NCBI RefSeq assembly: GCF_021917145.1
Contig: NC_061062.1
Location: 12,055,788 to 12,119,787 of the forward strand
Origin: Hypomesus transpacificus
Taxonomy: Eukaryota > Chordata > Actinopteri > Osmeriformes > Osmeridae
Length of the DNA stretch: 64,000 bases
Direction of reading: 5' to 3'
Shown here: positions 50,401 to 62,279 of the stretch, one piece after another
Position numbering within the stretch: position 1 is the first letter of the stretch
Layout: each line of letters starts with the position of its first letter
The notes under the pieces: model-generated
Databases searched by the model: none
What the model saw: only the letters and a program-made list of their open reading frames with translations
Told to the model about the DNA's origin: nothing
Position numbers and translations under genes: made by a program

Positions 50401-53400
50401 GCCCTGTACCTGCACTGAGCGCCCCGTCTGAACTTGCACTCAGCAGAGCAGCACAGGTCGTCGTTGAGGTGGAGCAGGCCGGGGTCACAGTCCTCCCCCT
50501 CCTCCACGCGGGAGTTCCCACACACCTTGCTGTTCCTCTCCCTGAAGCACACTGGAGCCTTGAAGCGGAGAGACTTCCCTATGGAGGTCTTGCTGCAGTT
50601 TGAGAACCGCTGGGGCCGAGAAAGAGTGTATGAGAAAGAGAGACAGAGGGAGTGAGAGAAAGGGGGAGACAAAGAGAGAGGGAGATAAACAGAGAGGGAG
50701 AGAGAGTAAGACAGCGAGACAGAGAGATGGTAGAAAGTAGAGTGTTAAAGGTTTTGTGGTTTGTGGATCGTACATTCTTGGCTGACAAAGAGTCATAGTT
50801 TGTCACTTTCACTTCCTGTATCTAGAGCTGCATGATGTTGGGACACTACCTTGTTGTTGTAGTGGTCCCCGCTAACAGCGATAGGGTACATGACAAATTT
50901 GCCCCCGTCGTCATCGCTTGGGGCGCAGTGGGGAATGTTGTCAGGGTCATGCTCTGCCCCAAAGTTGTGTCCCAGCTCATGGGTGGTCACCAAGTCTGCC
51001 TCCTAGACACAGAACAGACAGGAAACAGAGAGAGAGACAGGGAGGAAGAGAAACATAACCATGTGGTGTCAAGCGTTGATCATCTTGACTTGAGAAATTG
51101 CTTGGCTTGGACAACTAACAAACTAGGTCAACAATTACACAATATAGGATAAAAGGTTCTGCTTTTCAGAGCAACTGACATGCTGGGTATAGCTCAGTGG
51201 TAGAGCATTTGACTGATGATCAAGAGATTGCAAGAACGTTGCTTTGGATAAAAGCGTCCGATAAATGAACACAATATGGGGTGTTACTGAGACTGGATGT
51301 GGTCATCAAGTAGAACTCACTTTGGTCAGAATGGTCTTTCCATAGTTTTTTGTGCTGGTCAAACCAGTGTTGAGGTAACTGGGCTTCTTGCTGGAGGTAG
51401 ATGGATAGTAGGCTAAAAAACCCAGAAATAAAACATTTGTTTTAAAAACGTATCTCCATACTGTTCAGAATTTAAACATTAATTTTCATTAGAAAGACCA
51501 CGTCTCTGTCGGTGGGCAATCAATATGAGCCGACAAAACGCTTCCGAATGATAACTATGAGAAAGTCCTCACGTTTTGGGCAGAGCCCCCCCAGGGCCAT
51601 GGCTTTAGAGGGGGCCACGTAGGCCAGGCCCAGGGTCCCCTCGTCAAAGTCCTGGTAGGTGAACAGATGAGCCAGGCACACCTTTGACGCATTGTCTGCC
51701 ATGTCTGAGCTGAATTGCTGGAGGACAAAGAAACTATATTACAAAGGGGGTATTCAAAGTCTAAAAGAAAAGTTCATGTTTAATGAGCATTTGATACAGT
51801 CAGTTGTGGTTGTGGCCTCTCTCACCTCCAGGAGTTTCTTGACATCCCACACCTCCTTGCCCTTCGTAGGGCTGTCCTTCATGTTGTAGTGGACCCAGTT
51901 TGTGGCCGCCATGCCTGCTGGTGGTTTTGTCGGCTCCTTGTTGATGACGATCTGGAAACATATTAGTGAGGTCAGCAGAAGTTTATGAGCTGTAGCGGCA
52001 CATGTGAGAGTTAAGAGTTTTACTACACTAACAGTGTCTTTACTCCCTAACCCAGAGGAACATCTTCTGCACGGACATGAGTTATATGGTAAACACAAAG
52101 TGTTGGGATATTTCAATACTGAACACACATACTTTGGACACGCTACACTGGAAACCAATGTTAGTCACTCGGCAATGTATGAATGAGTATCCATTCAACT
52201 ACACATCCATACCCCAGCACACACACACACACACACCTGTTGGATCTGCACACCATAGTCTTTAAACTCGTTATCCCAAGTAGTGTTCCTGTAGATGTCA
52301 TCCACACGATCAATCAGCTCAATCTGGTGGACAAACAGCACAACAGATGACGTTTTGGGAGAAAGAGCATTCCTTCAACTGAAATGTGTGTGTTTGTGTG
52401 TGTGTGTGTAGTTTACCAGGTAGTTGAGGGTGGTGCTCTCCTCTCCACGGCCCATGTGCTTGAAGAAGCGGTAGTCTGCTACCAGCAGGAGAGGACAGGT
52501 GTTCTTCTTGTGGTTGTGGACCTGCCTCTTCTCTCTCAGATGGGGTTCTAGAACACACAGAGACAGAGTGACAGACAAGAGACTGGCAGTCAAGGCAGAT
52601 GGGGTTTTAGAACACACAGAGGCAGAGTGACAGACAAACAGTTTGACAGTCAAAGCAGATTTCCACTGCAAGATAAATGTGAACCTGGTTGTATTAACCT
52701 GCCTAATGGCAGTGAGTTGAAGAAACACTTGTGCATCTTGACCAGATTCCACCACTGAACTGTGCTTGAATAACAACAGACCAAGCCTACTAATTATTCC
52801 TTCTGTACAAATAAGTCAGATGGATCATAGCAGGCTAATCCTGCATGACGAGGTCCTTTCCTAGTCGGCTGTGTGTGTCGTACTAAGCCTTCAAGCACAG
52901 ACCTGACAGTAAACCCCACCACTCCCCAATTACCTTACCACTCCCCGTCTATTTTCCTTTTTGTAATATATCCTTCCTCCTTTTAGACCTCAGGCACATT
53001 TCAATATTGACCCAATTCTTTATTTGCCTAGACAAAAAGAAAGTTTGTCCTCCATTCTGTCACTTACACCTGTCCTTTGGCTTCAGGTCAGTCCAGGAAA
53101 GAAGTCAAGGAAAGCAGGCTTCTCTAGAGTATGGACTCACAGCCCCAAGCTACTACAGAGCCAGGAAACGTGGGTGACTAGCGCGTGAGACCTGCGAATC
53201 ATAGTCATCTGACTACGCATATACGCAATACTAAGTGCTCCCATGAATTTGAATGCCTCCACTGTGAGATGATTCAACTCCACGTATTGTCCTAGCAGGC
53301 AGTAAGAGCAGCACAAAGAAATATGGTCTGTTGATAATTGACTACTAGTCGAACCAGTGTACCGTAGTTGTTTTACATGACATGATTTTTTTACTTGAAG

Positions 53401-55921
53401 GCTTCAAAATCCCTAACCCTAACCCTAACCCTAACCCTAACCCTAACCCTAACCCTAACCCTAACCCTAACCCTCATCATGTAACACACCATCTTAAGCT
53501 GCATCTACAAAAGATCCACAGAAAGTGGGGCACACAAACACCACATGTTCATATAACTGCATTAACAACTGCAGTTACAACAGGAAGTCAAGTTTTTTTT
53601 TTTTTTACGTTTTACTCAACTGCCAGAACAGCAGCACATATTTTTCCCTCATTAAAGCCCACACACATTCACAAACACACACAGACGCTTACCATCCTCC
53701 TCGGCATCTGCAGCCACCCGGGCCCCCTCTGGCAGGAGGTCCTGGGCTGCACCATGGACGTAACCACACACCTTTGGAGAGGCAAGGCGGCTCAGGTTCT
53801 TAATGTCCTCTGAACGGTACACCAGCAACCTGCCGTCCGGACTTGCCTTGGTAAACCTCCACAGGGGCTGGGGGTGGGAGGGCAGGCAGAGGGATGAAGT
53901 CAGAACAGACAGAAATGATGGGAAGGAAAAATGGATATGAGTAATAAGTGGGGGCAGAGAAGGTTTCTTTGTTTACACCGATCCTTTACTCCCAGGCGAA
54001 CACTATTTGTATTTAGAATAGTATTTGGAGGAGCCTTACCTCTAAGTTGTACTCTGCCTCATCAGTCAGAATGTGGGCTGAGAACTCGTCCCCATCTATG
54101 TGGGCTTGCACACGCGAGTGCTCCTCTCCTATTGACAACAAGGTATTATTGCATAACTAAAAATGTACGTTTCATAGAATTCAACAGCAAATCTCAATTT
54201 ATATATCAGACTCGCTCACCAACAACATGTCCAGAGAAATAGTTTTGCAGCTGGACATTATAAGGTTTTTCCTTTCCTTGTTTGTCTACAAAAACTGCTT
54301 TGAAGTCCTCTGTGAACAGGTCTGTGTTGGTGGTCAAGTAAAGCTGGAAATTTCTGTAGGGAGACAAGCGACTCATGTGGAGGAGGACACAGAATGACTT
54401 GCCTAAAGGCTATGGGCTACAACCCTCATCAAGATGAAGCACCAACCACTTTTCATCTGGTAGGCCTGACCACCTTGCATGGACAGTGTCTGCCACTGCT
54501 GTTATAGACAATCATTCCAGAAAATCCCTGTTAGAGTCTCCCTGGACCCAGAGCCAACTTTGAATGGTCCTGCTCTCTGTCGTGTGGTTAGCCTACCTCT
54601 GGAGTGCCTTGAAGCTGACCAGGCGTTCCACCTGGGACCTGGTGTGAACATCCCTCTTCCTAACAGAGTGCTGCTGGAGGCCAGACACAGGAAGCACCTC
54701 ATAGTCAGAGAGCATGAAACTGAGAGCCTCTGGAGAAGAGAGGGAGCAAATGCTGTTCATTTATTGTGTTAATATAGAATGTTGTTCATTTATTGTGTTA
54801 ATTTAGAAGGCTGATCATTTATTGTGTTAATTTAGAAAGCTGTTCATTTATTGTAGCAGACACGTGTCAGATTAGTACTAATCTAAAGCACAGGGGGTTT
54901 GGATCCTGCAACCTCTTAAATATGTGGTCTACCACTGAGATATACCCATCCCCAGTCATATTTCAACAAGCAAGTTTTTTCCAGCAAATCCATAGACTGG
55001 GATGACACGGTGGGGTGTTGGTCTGTCTCTCCTAGCCTTAGATCGATTGTCATTCTAAACTAAACACTAATGTCGTTTATAGTGGCCACATGGACTTGGC
55101 ATCCTTGGCATTATGCTTCCAATTATGCTTTTTATCTTTTTAACGGAACATTCTATTTTACGCAGGCAATTATCAAGCAATTGTAACTAGCGACCCTAAG
55201 GATAACACTTCTCACAGACCATCATTACATCGGCTAACTTTTGGCAGTTTAGGTATTTCAAGGGCTACGCCTCGGAAGGAAAAAACGTGGCTAACTGCTT
55301 TAACTAGCATTCAGGCATAGCCACCTTTTAACCCTTGCAGCTGCTATGAGCCCCTCCACTTACTTGACAACCATTCAATCTAGGATCAATATTACAAGAG
55401 CTAGAGGAGCCACAGTAGTTGGCTAATAATAGCAATAAGTCAAGCCAAAGCGTAACGGTAACGCGCAACTAGCGAGAGCTAGCTAACTAGTACCAGTTAG
55501 ATACCAGCTCTCTAGTTTACTAGTCTACAGTAGAGTCCTTGGTTGTACGACCACGACACACTTTTTATGTGATGTTAAAGTATTAATATATTATATTTAT
55601 TGTATTTTTTGTTAGACTCGAAATACTATACAGTAACAGATATGTTTTCTGTTCACTTGTAGCTAGATGTGCAACGCTCACACTAGTAAATAATTATTGT
55701 TAAGGGCGCATTACTGACTCGAGATAACTAGTCTAGCTAGCCTAGTCAAGCTCTAGTGTGCATAGTCGTGCAAAGTTGTGTAGGGTTAGCTCGTCTAACT
55801 AGCTAGCTAGCTGCAACTTACCGTTCTCGGGAGTTTTCGATTTGTCTGAGGTTTTATGTACTGCACAATTGACCCAGAATGGAGCCAGCGAGGCAATAAA
55901 TAATATAACAATATACTTCAT
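47461..55921 (-). CDS. adam17: ADAM17 / TACE, membrane metalloprotease sheddase
   Basis: Nineteen coding exons, as I recall for human, join in phase to 862 aa. Exons run 55921-55822, 54729-54597, 54353-54220, 54128-54040, 53867-53693, 52547-52417, 52323-52237, 51951-51826, 51717-51573, 51412-51321, 51002-50850, 50609-50410, 50143-50040, 49929-49795, 49670-49540, 49410-49332, 49249-49161, 49044-48988, 47889-47461. It cuts TNF-alpha, EGFR ligands and other surface proteins at the plasma membrane. Seen in order: signal peptide, prodomain with QQHSVRKRD, zinc site [12 protein letters not shown] (about residue 412), disintegrin-like [15 protein letters not shown], membrane-proximal Cys-rich part, [11 protein letters not shown], a transmembrane segment ([20 protein letters not shown]) and a cytoplasmic tail ending VDSKETEC as in mammals. 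The tail is Pro/Ala/Ser-rich in the middle. A teleost a or b paralogue cannot be decided. Confidence 0.97.
51183..51268 (+). repeat. tRNA-derived SINE fragment
   Basis: GGGTATAGCTCAGTGGTAGA (A box of tRNA-Cys type), a degraded middle without a good B box, and tail TTGGATAAAAGCGTCCGATA-AATG. Lies in an adam17 intron. Confidence 0.75.
52538..52660. repeat. 60-bp tandem duplication at the adam17 exon 6 acceptor
   Basis: AGATGGGGTTCTAGAACACA with about 40 further bases (GACAGAGTGACAGACAA...) recurs at 52597 with a few changes, and a third AGAT edge is at 52657. The first copy overlaps the exon's first ten bases and its splice acceptor. Confidence 0.85.
53411..53474. repeat. Interstitial telomere-like repeat (CCCTAA)n
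   Basis: About 10.5 perfect CCCTAA units in a row, inside the adam17 intron between 52548 and 53692. Confidence 0.97.
54753..54857. repeat. 29-bp minisatellite, about 3.5 copies, in adam17 intron 1
   Basis: TTCATTTATTGTGTTAATTT-type units start at 54756, 54785, 54814 and 54843, a constant 29-bp spacing. It begins about 25 bases upstream of the acceptor of adam17 exon 2. Confidence 0.9.
54858..54953 (-). repeat. tRNA-derived SINE fragment (tRNA-Cys-like head)
   Basis: On the minus strand: GGGTATATCTCAGTGGTAGA, then GATCCAAACCCCC in the B-box position, then a TTTAGATTAG body. It directly abuts the 29-bp minisatellite. Confidence 0.7.
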
Positions 55922-57359
55922 CTTGACTATTAAACAGATAGCCAACGTAGTGGCTGACTAGCTACACTACACTGGTGTAGTTGTATCAGACATCGTTGTC
56001 TACTGTGTAGGTAGCCTAGCTAGCTCAGCCTCTATCATTCAGACTTCCTGGCTACCCGTGTTACTTCGCTAGTCTAGACTAGGTAGCATAACATCAGTTA
56101 CTGTAGCTACTATAGCTAGCTCAGATACCATAAGTACAGTACAGCAGTAAGAAACTACCCTATTTGCAGAGCCGCATGCAAAGGGAACCAGTTACATTTC
56201 CAATTAGAAAATAGCGACATCTTCTGTGTGGGATAGTCTACGATTAAGAAAAAAAGCGTCTGCTAAATAAATAAATGTCATTGTAAGAAGTATTATTTAT
56301 GTCGTGTAAAATACAAAAGTGACTACACTACACTAATGAATTACTGAAAAAATCCTACAGTAAAAAAATACGCGGTAGAAGGTTGTTCTTCTACTTTGCC
56401 AACTTGTCGACTAAAGGTTTCATTACATTACATCTCTCTCCAAATATGTTTTCATATACAAAGTGACCATACCGTATTAAACATATATATATGTATAACT
56501 ATAGATAACATTACTGAAGTTAGCTCTAACTGTGGCAGATATGCCAGTTCGTACGTTTTTCCATACAGTTTATTTTAAACAATGTGACACGAGAAGTAAA
56601 AGACATGCTAATCTATTTTGACCTGACAACTTTGACTAACCTTATCCATTCAATGTTTATCACTTTTGCCTTTTATTTTGCAAGACTGAATTACTGCTAC
56701 GTCCCCTTTAACTGGCTTTGGGTGGCGCTCAGAGGAAGTAAAGTGTCAAGTCTCGCCAAAATAGAAAGAAACACACAAACTCCCCTGATGAAACAACACA
56801 CCACACAGCCATAGAAGGCGAAGAACACATTCCATTCTGAGGTATGCCATGCGTAATTGTGCTCAGCGCTCGGATTTGTCACTTATTTGGTAAAGAGTGC
56901 GTTCATATCCGCATAATATGAGTTTGGAGGGGATACAACCAGAGTTGTACTGTACGTACGGTTGTGGGTGGGGTTAATTGTTTATCCTAGCAACGAACGG
57001 GTGCCGTGAGAAAAGTTTAGGGGACATGATCTACTTTCGAACAGTATCTATAGACTTTCATTGAACTTCTGTTGGTCCAGAATCGGTTTACTGCTTAGCT
57101 CAAGACTAGTGAAACTACACACAGATTTCTAACTCGAATGAACCTGTTGATTCTGATTTGGAAAAGTTTGACTGATCAGTGTAGTTGAGCACTGCACCAT
57201 TGGATGGGAGACATTGTCCATGATGGCTTTGGTAGCCACAATTTTACTCAGTGATTATGATGACATCTTATTTGGTTACATATGTTACAAGCAAGACTGC
57301 TGTCTGCAGGGGAGCAGGGTGGCTGGAAGGGAGAAAATCTGGTGGAGTCATGTTGAAGA
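55922..57359. promoter_or_regulatory. Divergent flank between adam17 and itgb1bp1
   Basis: Start codons face apart over 1.4 kb. Many CTAG/GCTAGC-rich short palindromes occur at 55430-56130. A SINE-tail remnant (GCGTCTGCTAAATAAATAAA) is at 56257-56276. No coding exon is seen; untranslated itgb1bp1 exons may lie at 56940-57330. Confidence 0.4.
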
Positions 57360-58661
57360 ATGTTCCGGAAGGTCAAAAAGCGCCACAGCAGCAGCAGCTC
57401 CCAAAGCAGTGAGATCAGCACCAAGAGCAAGGTAGGCCGTCCAACACTAAACACACACACTTACTCCATCTGTCCCATCTGAATCACAGGTCACAGTTGG
57501 TCTTAGAGACAAAACAAATAATCATAGTACAAAAAAGAAAATACAAATGTGATATCACATAACAGTATTGGTCTTCAGTCTGTCTTTTCCCCCTCAGTCT
57601 GTAGATTCCAGTCTGGGAGGTCTGTCCAGGTCCAGCACCGTCGCCAGCCTCGACACCGACTCCACCAAGAGCTCAGGTCAGAATATTTGCTTTAACACTA
57701 TGTATACCTACATTCATTTAGTGTTGACAGACCTCTTACCCCTGACCTTTGACCTCTGGGTCCTGTAGGTAACAGTGTGTCAGAGGCATGTGCAGAGTTC
57801 AGGGTCAAGTATGTGGGTGCCATTGAGAAGCTGCAGTTTGACATGAGTAAGGTCCTCCAGGAGCCACTGGATCTCATCAACTACATTGATGCAGCCCAGG
57901 TTAGAAACAGACTCAAAAACATCAGCTTGTGCCATTGTTCCTTAATCTATTACATTTCAGCATTATGCTTTATTGGGATTCATGTGATTCTGTCTTTTAT
58001 TAACCAACCAGTGGTATTCTCTCTCACAGCAAGATGGCAAGCTGCCGTTTGTTCCTGGAGATGAGGAGATGGTATTGGTAGTGTCCAAGTACGGCGTCAA
58101 AGTGGCCTCCATGGAACAGTGTGTAAGGTCTTTTGTGTCTTTATTACTAGCAAACAAAATGTTCTCATGGGTACAAGATGTGAAAGTGACAAACTGATAC
58201 TGTATGTGTATGTATTGATCTAGGATTACCATTGTTATGCGATCTAGTGATCTGAAGCTGTTCCCTGTAGGATGTTCTGCATCGCCACCCCCTCTACCTG
58301 ATCGTGCGCATGCTGTGCTATGATGACGGCCTGGGCGCCGGCAAGAACCTGCTGGCTCTGAAGACCACAGACACCAAGCAGCAAGAGTGCTGCATCTGGG
58401 TCTACCAGTGTAGCACAGCGGTGAGCTTGTGTGGGTTAGAAAGGGAGACTAAACTGTGGGAATGTCACTCAGCATGCTAACCAAATGCAGGCTCCTCCAC
58501 AAGTAGAGCAGGAATGCAAGACTGCTGGTCAGGATATCAAATAATGACTGTAACAAGTAGTCCTTCTCCCCCGTCCTCTGTTTGTGCAGGAGCAGGCCCA
58601 GTCCATCTGCAAGGTACTCTCTGCCTCCTTTGACTGCGCTTTAACCTCAGACAAGCCTTGA
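57360..58661 (+). CDS. itgb1bp1: Integrin beta-1-binding protein 1 (ICAP-1)
   Basis: Six exons (57360-57431, 57598-57676, 57769-57899, 58030-58122, 58271-58420, 58590-58661) join in phase to 198 aa; human is 200. The N-terminus [18 protein letters not shown] holds the basic nuclear-localisation and Ser-rich phosphorylation region. From about residue 58 a PTB domain follows ([48 protein letters not shown]). ICAP-1 binds the distal NPxY of the integrin beta-1 tail and competes with talin, and also binds KRIT1. It is cytoplasmic and nuclear. The flanking adam17 and asap2 match human 2p25. The third intron donor is GTTAGA. No oddity in the coding frame. Confidence 0.97.
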
Positions 58662-60352
58662 GGTGGCAGATCGCCCATTTTAAGGTACTCAACCTTCGAC
58701 CTGCCTCAAGAGAGGACATCAGGAGCCTGGGCTGCAGTTTACAGAATAGTCAAATGACTTACCCAGCATGCCCTGCACCACATTTACATGCACCGTCATC
58801 CATCAATCACAAACACACCCCAAAGTACAGTTGTTTTAATTTAACAAAACATAATTGAATGTAAATACAATGTGGTAACCAAGGATGTATCTTATGAGGT
58901 TGGGCTTGGGAAGTGACTGTATGGGATTGAGGTATTTTTGATAATAATAGTTAGACCTTTACTGACCTCCTTTGTAGAAGGAAGGCAGCAGGAACAGTGG
59001 TACACTGCAGTCACTCCATCCACCAGTGAGTACACACAACCAAGATCAAGATGCTGTAGAACCCCACAAATATTGTGTTTACGACACCTCTCCTCGTCAT
59101 GCTCATTGGTACAGATGGGAGTGAATCATTCAAGTACGGTACAATAAAGACATGGCATTTTAATTGACCATGACTGTGTCTGTATTATTTGACCAGACAG
59201 ACTGTCTGGTTGTCTCTTTACTGTAGTCCCACCAGGCTGACTCTGGGGCCCCTGCCTCCTTATCTATCCCAGCTGGAAGGGAGAAACTCTCCTGGTTTAT
59301 GAAGTCTGCCCAGTGGGAGAAGGAGGGTGCTGTTTGTGTGTGTGTGTGGAGGAGGGGTTATGGGCTACTGGCTGGCCGCATTGGTCACTGTTAGTCCAAT
59401 CAAAGGAACACTCCCTCCCATACTGACCCCAACATTTCTGAGCTGCAGGAGGGCTGTTGATCCTGATGACTTTATAGGGAATTGTGGTTTTATAGCCTCA
59501 GACTTGTATTGTGATACTGTGTTGATGGCTGTAGACTCAATTGAACTATAGTATCTGAATTGAAATATATAGTCAGATTCAATGTGGCCTACCTAAATGA
59601 AGTACAGTAAGTAGTTGTGAGATGCAGTTTACTAAAGGAAAGCTAGTCTTTAATGTTTTACAGTAAATACATGATTACACATGTATCTTCATTTCCTCCA
59701 GTTGTCCATTAGAGGGAGCTCTTGCTGCATTACTAAATACTGGATGAATCTGCAGGTTATCTGAACGCCGAGGGTACAAACTTGATCTTATGTGGGCCCT
59801 AGATGCTGCATTCAAATTACAGGTGAAAAGAAAGACCACAAGCGATCAATCCTTTCATAGTTTATTATTCCAGTTTCAGTTTCCCATTTCTATGCAACCT
59901 AACAGGTTAAGATTCAATGCTGCATTAGCTGCAGTTATGTGTGTGTGTGAATTGGTGTGTGCAGGCTTACACTACCAAGACTAGTCAATGCACACAGAGG
60001 AGCAACTGGAGACAACCAATGACCCTGCGCTGAATCAAAAGACAGTTACAGCAAAATGTTAACTTCTCTTTAATTAAATATCGACAAACAAAAAAAGTCA
60101 CCTATTTACATAAAGACCATCCCTTTTCCAGTGAGTTATTAGATGGAGAAATAGTGTCAGATTCATGATACGCATGCTTTGTATCCTCTAGTTTTAAGTC
60201 TAGTGGAGTTCATTCACAATCACAACCCAAGTTAAACATGTCCAACATACTGTACATACATACATACATAGTTGCTCTGCAACCAAGTCAAGATATTTAC
60301 ATAGAAGCCTCTGTAACAATCGTTTAGAAACACAATTTTCTTCAGTATGGGG
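58662..60352. other. itgb1bp1 3' flank
   Basis: Holds the itgb1bp1 3' UTR and beyond it unassigned sequence with short GT tracts at 59333-59348 and 59937-59950. No recognised exon. Confidence 0.45.
59143..59148 (+). terminator. Poly(A) signal of itgb1bp1
   Basis: AATAAA about 480 bases past the itgb1bp1 stop. Confidence 0.6.
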
Positions 60353-60674
60353 TCAACAAAATACAGTGCAGGAGGTGAGGAGCTCTGGTAGAAGCAGGGA
60401 AAAGCTCATTTGGGGTCTCTTATTGTGCACCTTCCTCATTGGGTCTGCTGCCATACACAGTTCTTCGCTGATATAAAAAAGTATGATTTATCTAACTTCT
60501 GTCATGCAGTGTGCTTTTACAGTCATTATTGATCACTGCACAGAAAGACAGACAGTTTCCTGATCTCCAATAAACTGTAGTCACTCACCGATGCGAAGGT
60601 GAACACCAAAACACCACGCACAGGAACAGAAATGTTGAAATGTGAGCCAGCTGGCTGGTCTCTCCTTTAGTCAT
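60353..60674 (-). CDS. Possible small two-exon gene, unrecognised (66 aa)
   Basis: On the minus strand a TATAAATA at 60751-60758 is followed about 80 bases later by an ATG at 60674. The frame runs 60674-60589 to a GTGAGT donor, and resumes after TTTTTTATATCAG at 60467-60353, stop TGA. It would give 66 aa starting MTKGETSQLAH with a hydrophobic stretch STFLFLCVVFWC, then basic and Cys-containing sequence. A nine-codon upstream frame (ATG at 60697) ends overlapping this ATG. An AATAAA lies at 59861-59866. I recognise no family, and an alternative frame in exon 2 (ending NEEGAQ) lacks a start in exon 1, so it could equally be a non-coding RNA or chance. Confidence 0.25.
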
Positions 60675-60750
60675 TTTCTCCCACTCTCCCCCTTCATAGA
60701 CAAACAGACTGTGAAAGGCTGGGTTCTCCCAGGTGTGATCTACTGAGGCC

Positions 60751-60758
60751 TATTTATA
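60751..60758 (-). promoter_or_regulatory. TATA-box-like element
   Basis: TATAAATA on the minus strand (in GGTATAAATAGGCC), correctly placed for transcription toward the small frame at 60674. Support is positional only. Confidence 0.4.
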
Positions 60759-61149
60759 CCTACCAGCAACCCCCTTTCACTGCCACATGTTGCCTGGTAA
60801 TGGGGACAGTTGAGCGCCCCCTAGGGGATAGCACCTAGCATATTCCTGGGTTAGCACCATTTCCAACTATTGGCCTCCACTTTGGAGAACTGGAACTAGA
60901 ACATATTAGAACATTTATATGCGTCTCATTTGAAAACCATGCATGTAGATGGAATGTAAGCACTGACCATAATATTCACAAGTGTTTGAGGCTCTAGATT
61001 ATGTTATTGTAGGACTCTTAAAAACTGTACAATTCACTCCAAGAGAAAACAATGGGATAAGATAGGAATGACATACTGTGTGGAAGCTTCATTATATCTT
61101 CATGTCTTCTTATGTCATGATAACCACAATAAATTAGCAGAAAGTGCAT

Positions 61150-61155
61150 TTTATT
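61150..61155 (-). terminator. Poly(A) signal candidate of asap2
   Basis: AATAAA on the minus strand, about 310 bases past the asap2 stop. Confidence 0.5.
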
Positions 61156-61464
61156 GCAAGAGGTTATTTACTACACATTAATGTTTTTTGTGTTTTTTAA
61201 AACTAAATGTCTTTTTCATGTCAAAACATCTAAAAATAGTTCCCATGAGCCTTTGGGGCCTGGCCTTTAAGACTGCTATTCCCAGACAGGGTCAGTTGTC
61301 ACAACAGCATTCATCCTGTGCTGCATCCAGTGCATTGGGATGACATACTTCTCTGTCCTGTTTCAGTTCGGGCTTGACTACGACGGTGATGATGAAGATA
61401 CCGATGATACCACACAATCTAATGCACACACCTTTAATGACCTCTGACAATCTTTGACCCCATT

Positions 61465-62238
61465 TCAGTCCACAATGAAGTGCACAAAGGTGACAGGGAA
61501 TGCTCCTCTCCTCATTGGTTCTCCTTCGATGTGGCCCAGCTAGGAAACAGGACAGAGGGAATGTTAGCTGACAGAACTTAGTATGAGTGACATGCACAAA
61601 CAGTACTGGACGAACCGCAAAACTTGTTGAATACACAATGGTGCAGCAGGAGCAGCATGCGGTGCAGTAATGCTGGCAGTTTTCCCTGGTCAGAAACCTG
61701 GCTTTGTTTCTGCCTCAGATATGGTTTTTAATCTCTACTCATGCTTACATATGACAGAGGCATGCAGAGATCCTGCTTCCCAAGACAGGAAGGCTTAGGT
61801 CGGGGATTTGAACACACATACACACACTAAGTACAGCCATGTTAGCAGGAATGAGTTAGGGGGAAACAAGTTGCAGCTGGTCTGTATTCAGACGAGGGGT
61901 TCGGTAGAGGAAGGAAGGCAGTCAGGGGTGGAGCTGGCCAGAATGAGGTCATCATTAGCGCTCAGGCCACCATGGTTATTGGCACAGCAGACGCTCCTCT
62001 GAATGGACAAGATCTGGACTGGACCAGGCTGGACTTGTCATTACTCTCCAGTCTACACACAATGCACAACCAATCCGTCCTTGTGAATATTTAACCACCC
62101 CCACACGGTACTCACCCACCACTCCTGGTCCTCCTCCCCGTCCACCACGATGACCTCCCCCTCTGAGAAGGTCAGCTCATCTGGGTTGTCTGCTATGCAG
62201 TTGTAGATGGCTTTCACCCTCTTAGGCCTCTGCTTCTG

Positions 62239-62279
<41 letters not shown>

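Noticed and set aside
51183-51268. A functional tRNA gene
   Set aside because: Only the A-box half is tRNA-like; the acceptor stem and B box are degraded and a SINE tail follows.
55430-56130. Dense GCTAGC/CTAG palindromes as a regulatory array or origin
   Set aside because: Spacing is irregular and no unit repeats in full; it looks like compositional bias in the adam17 5' flank.
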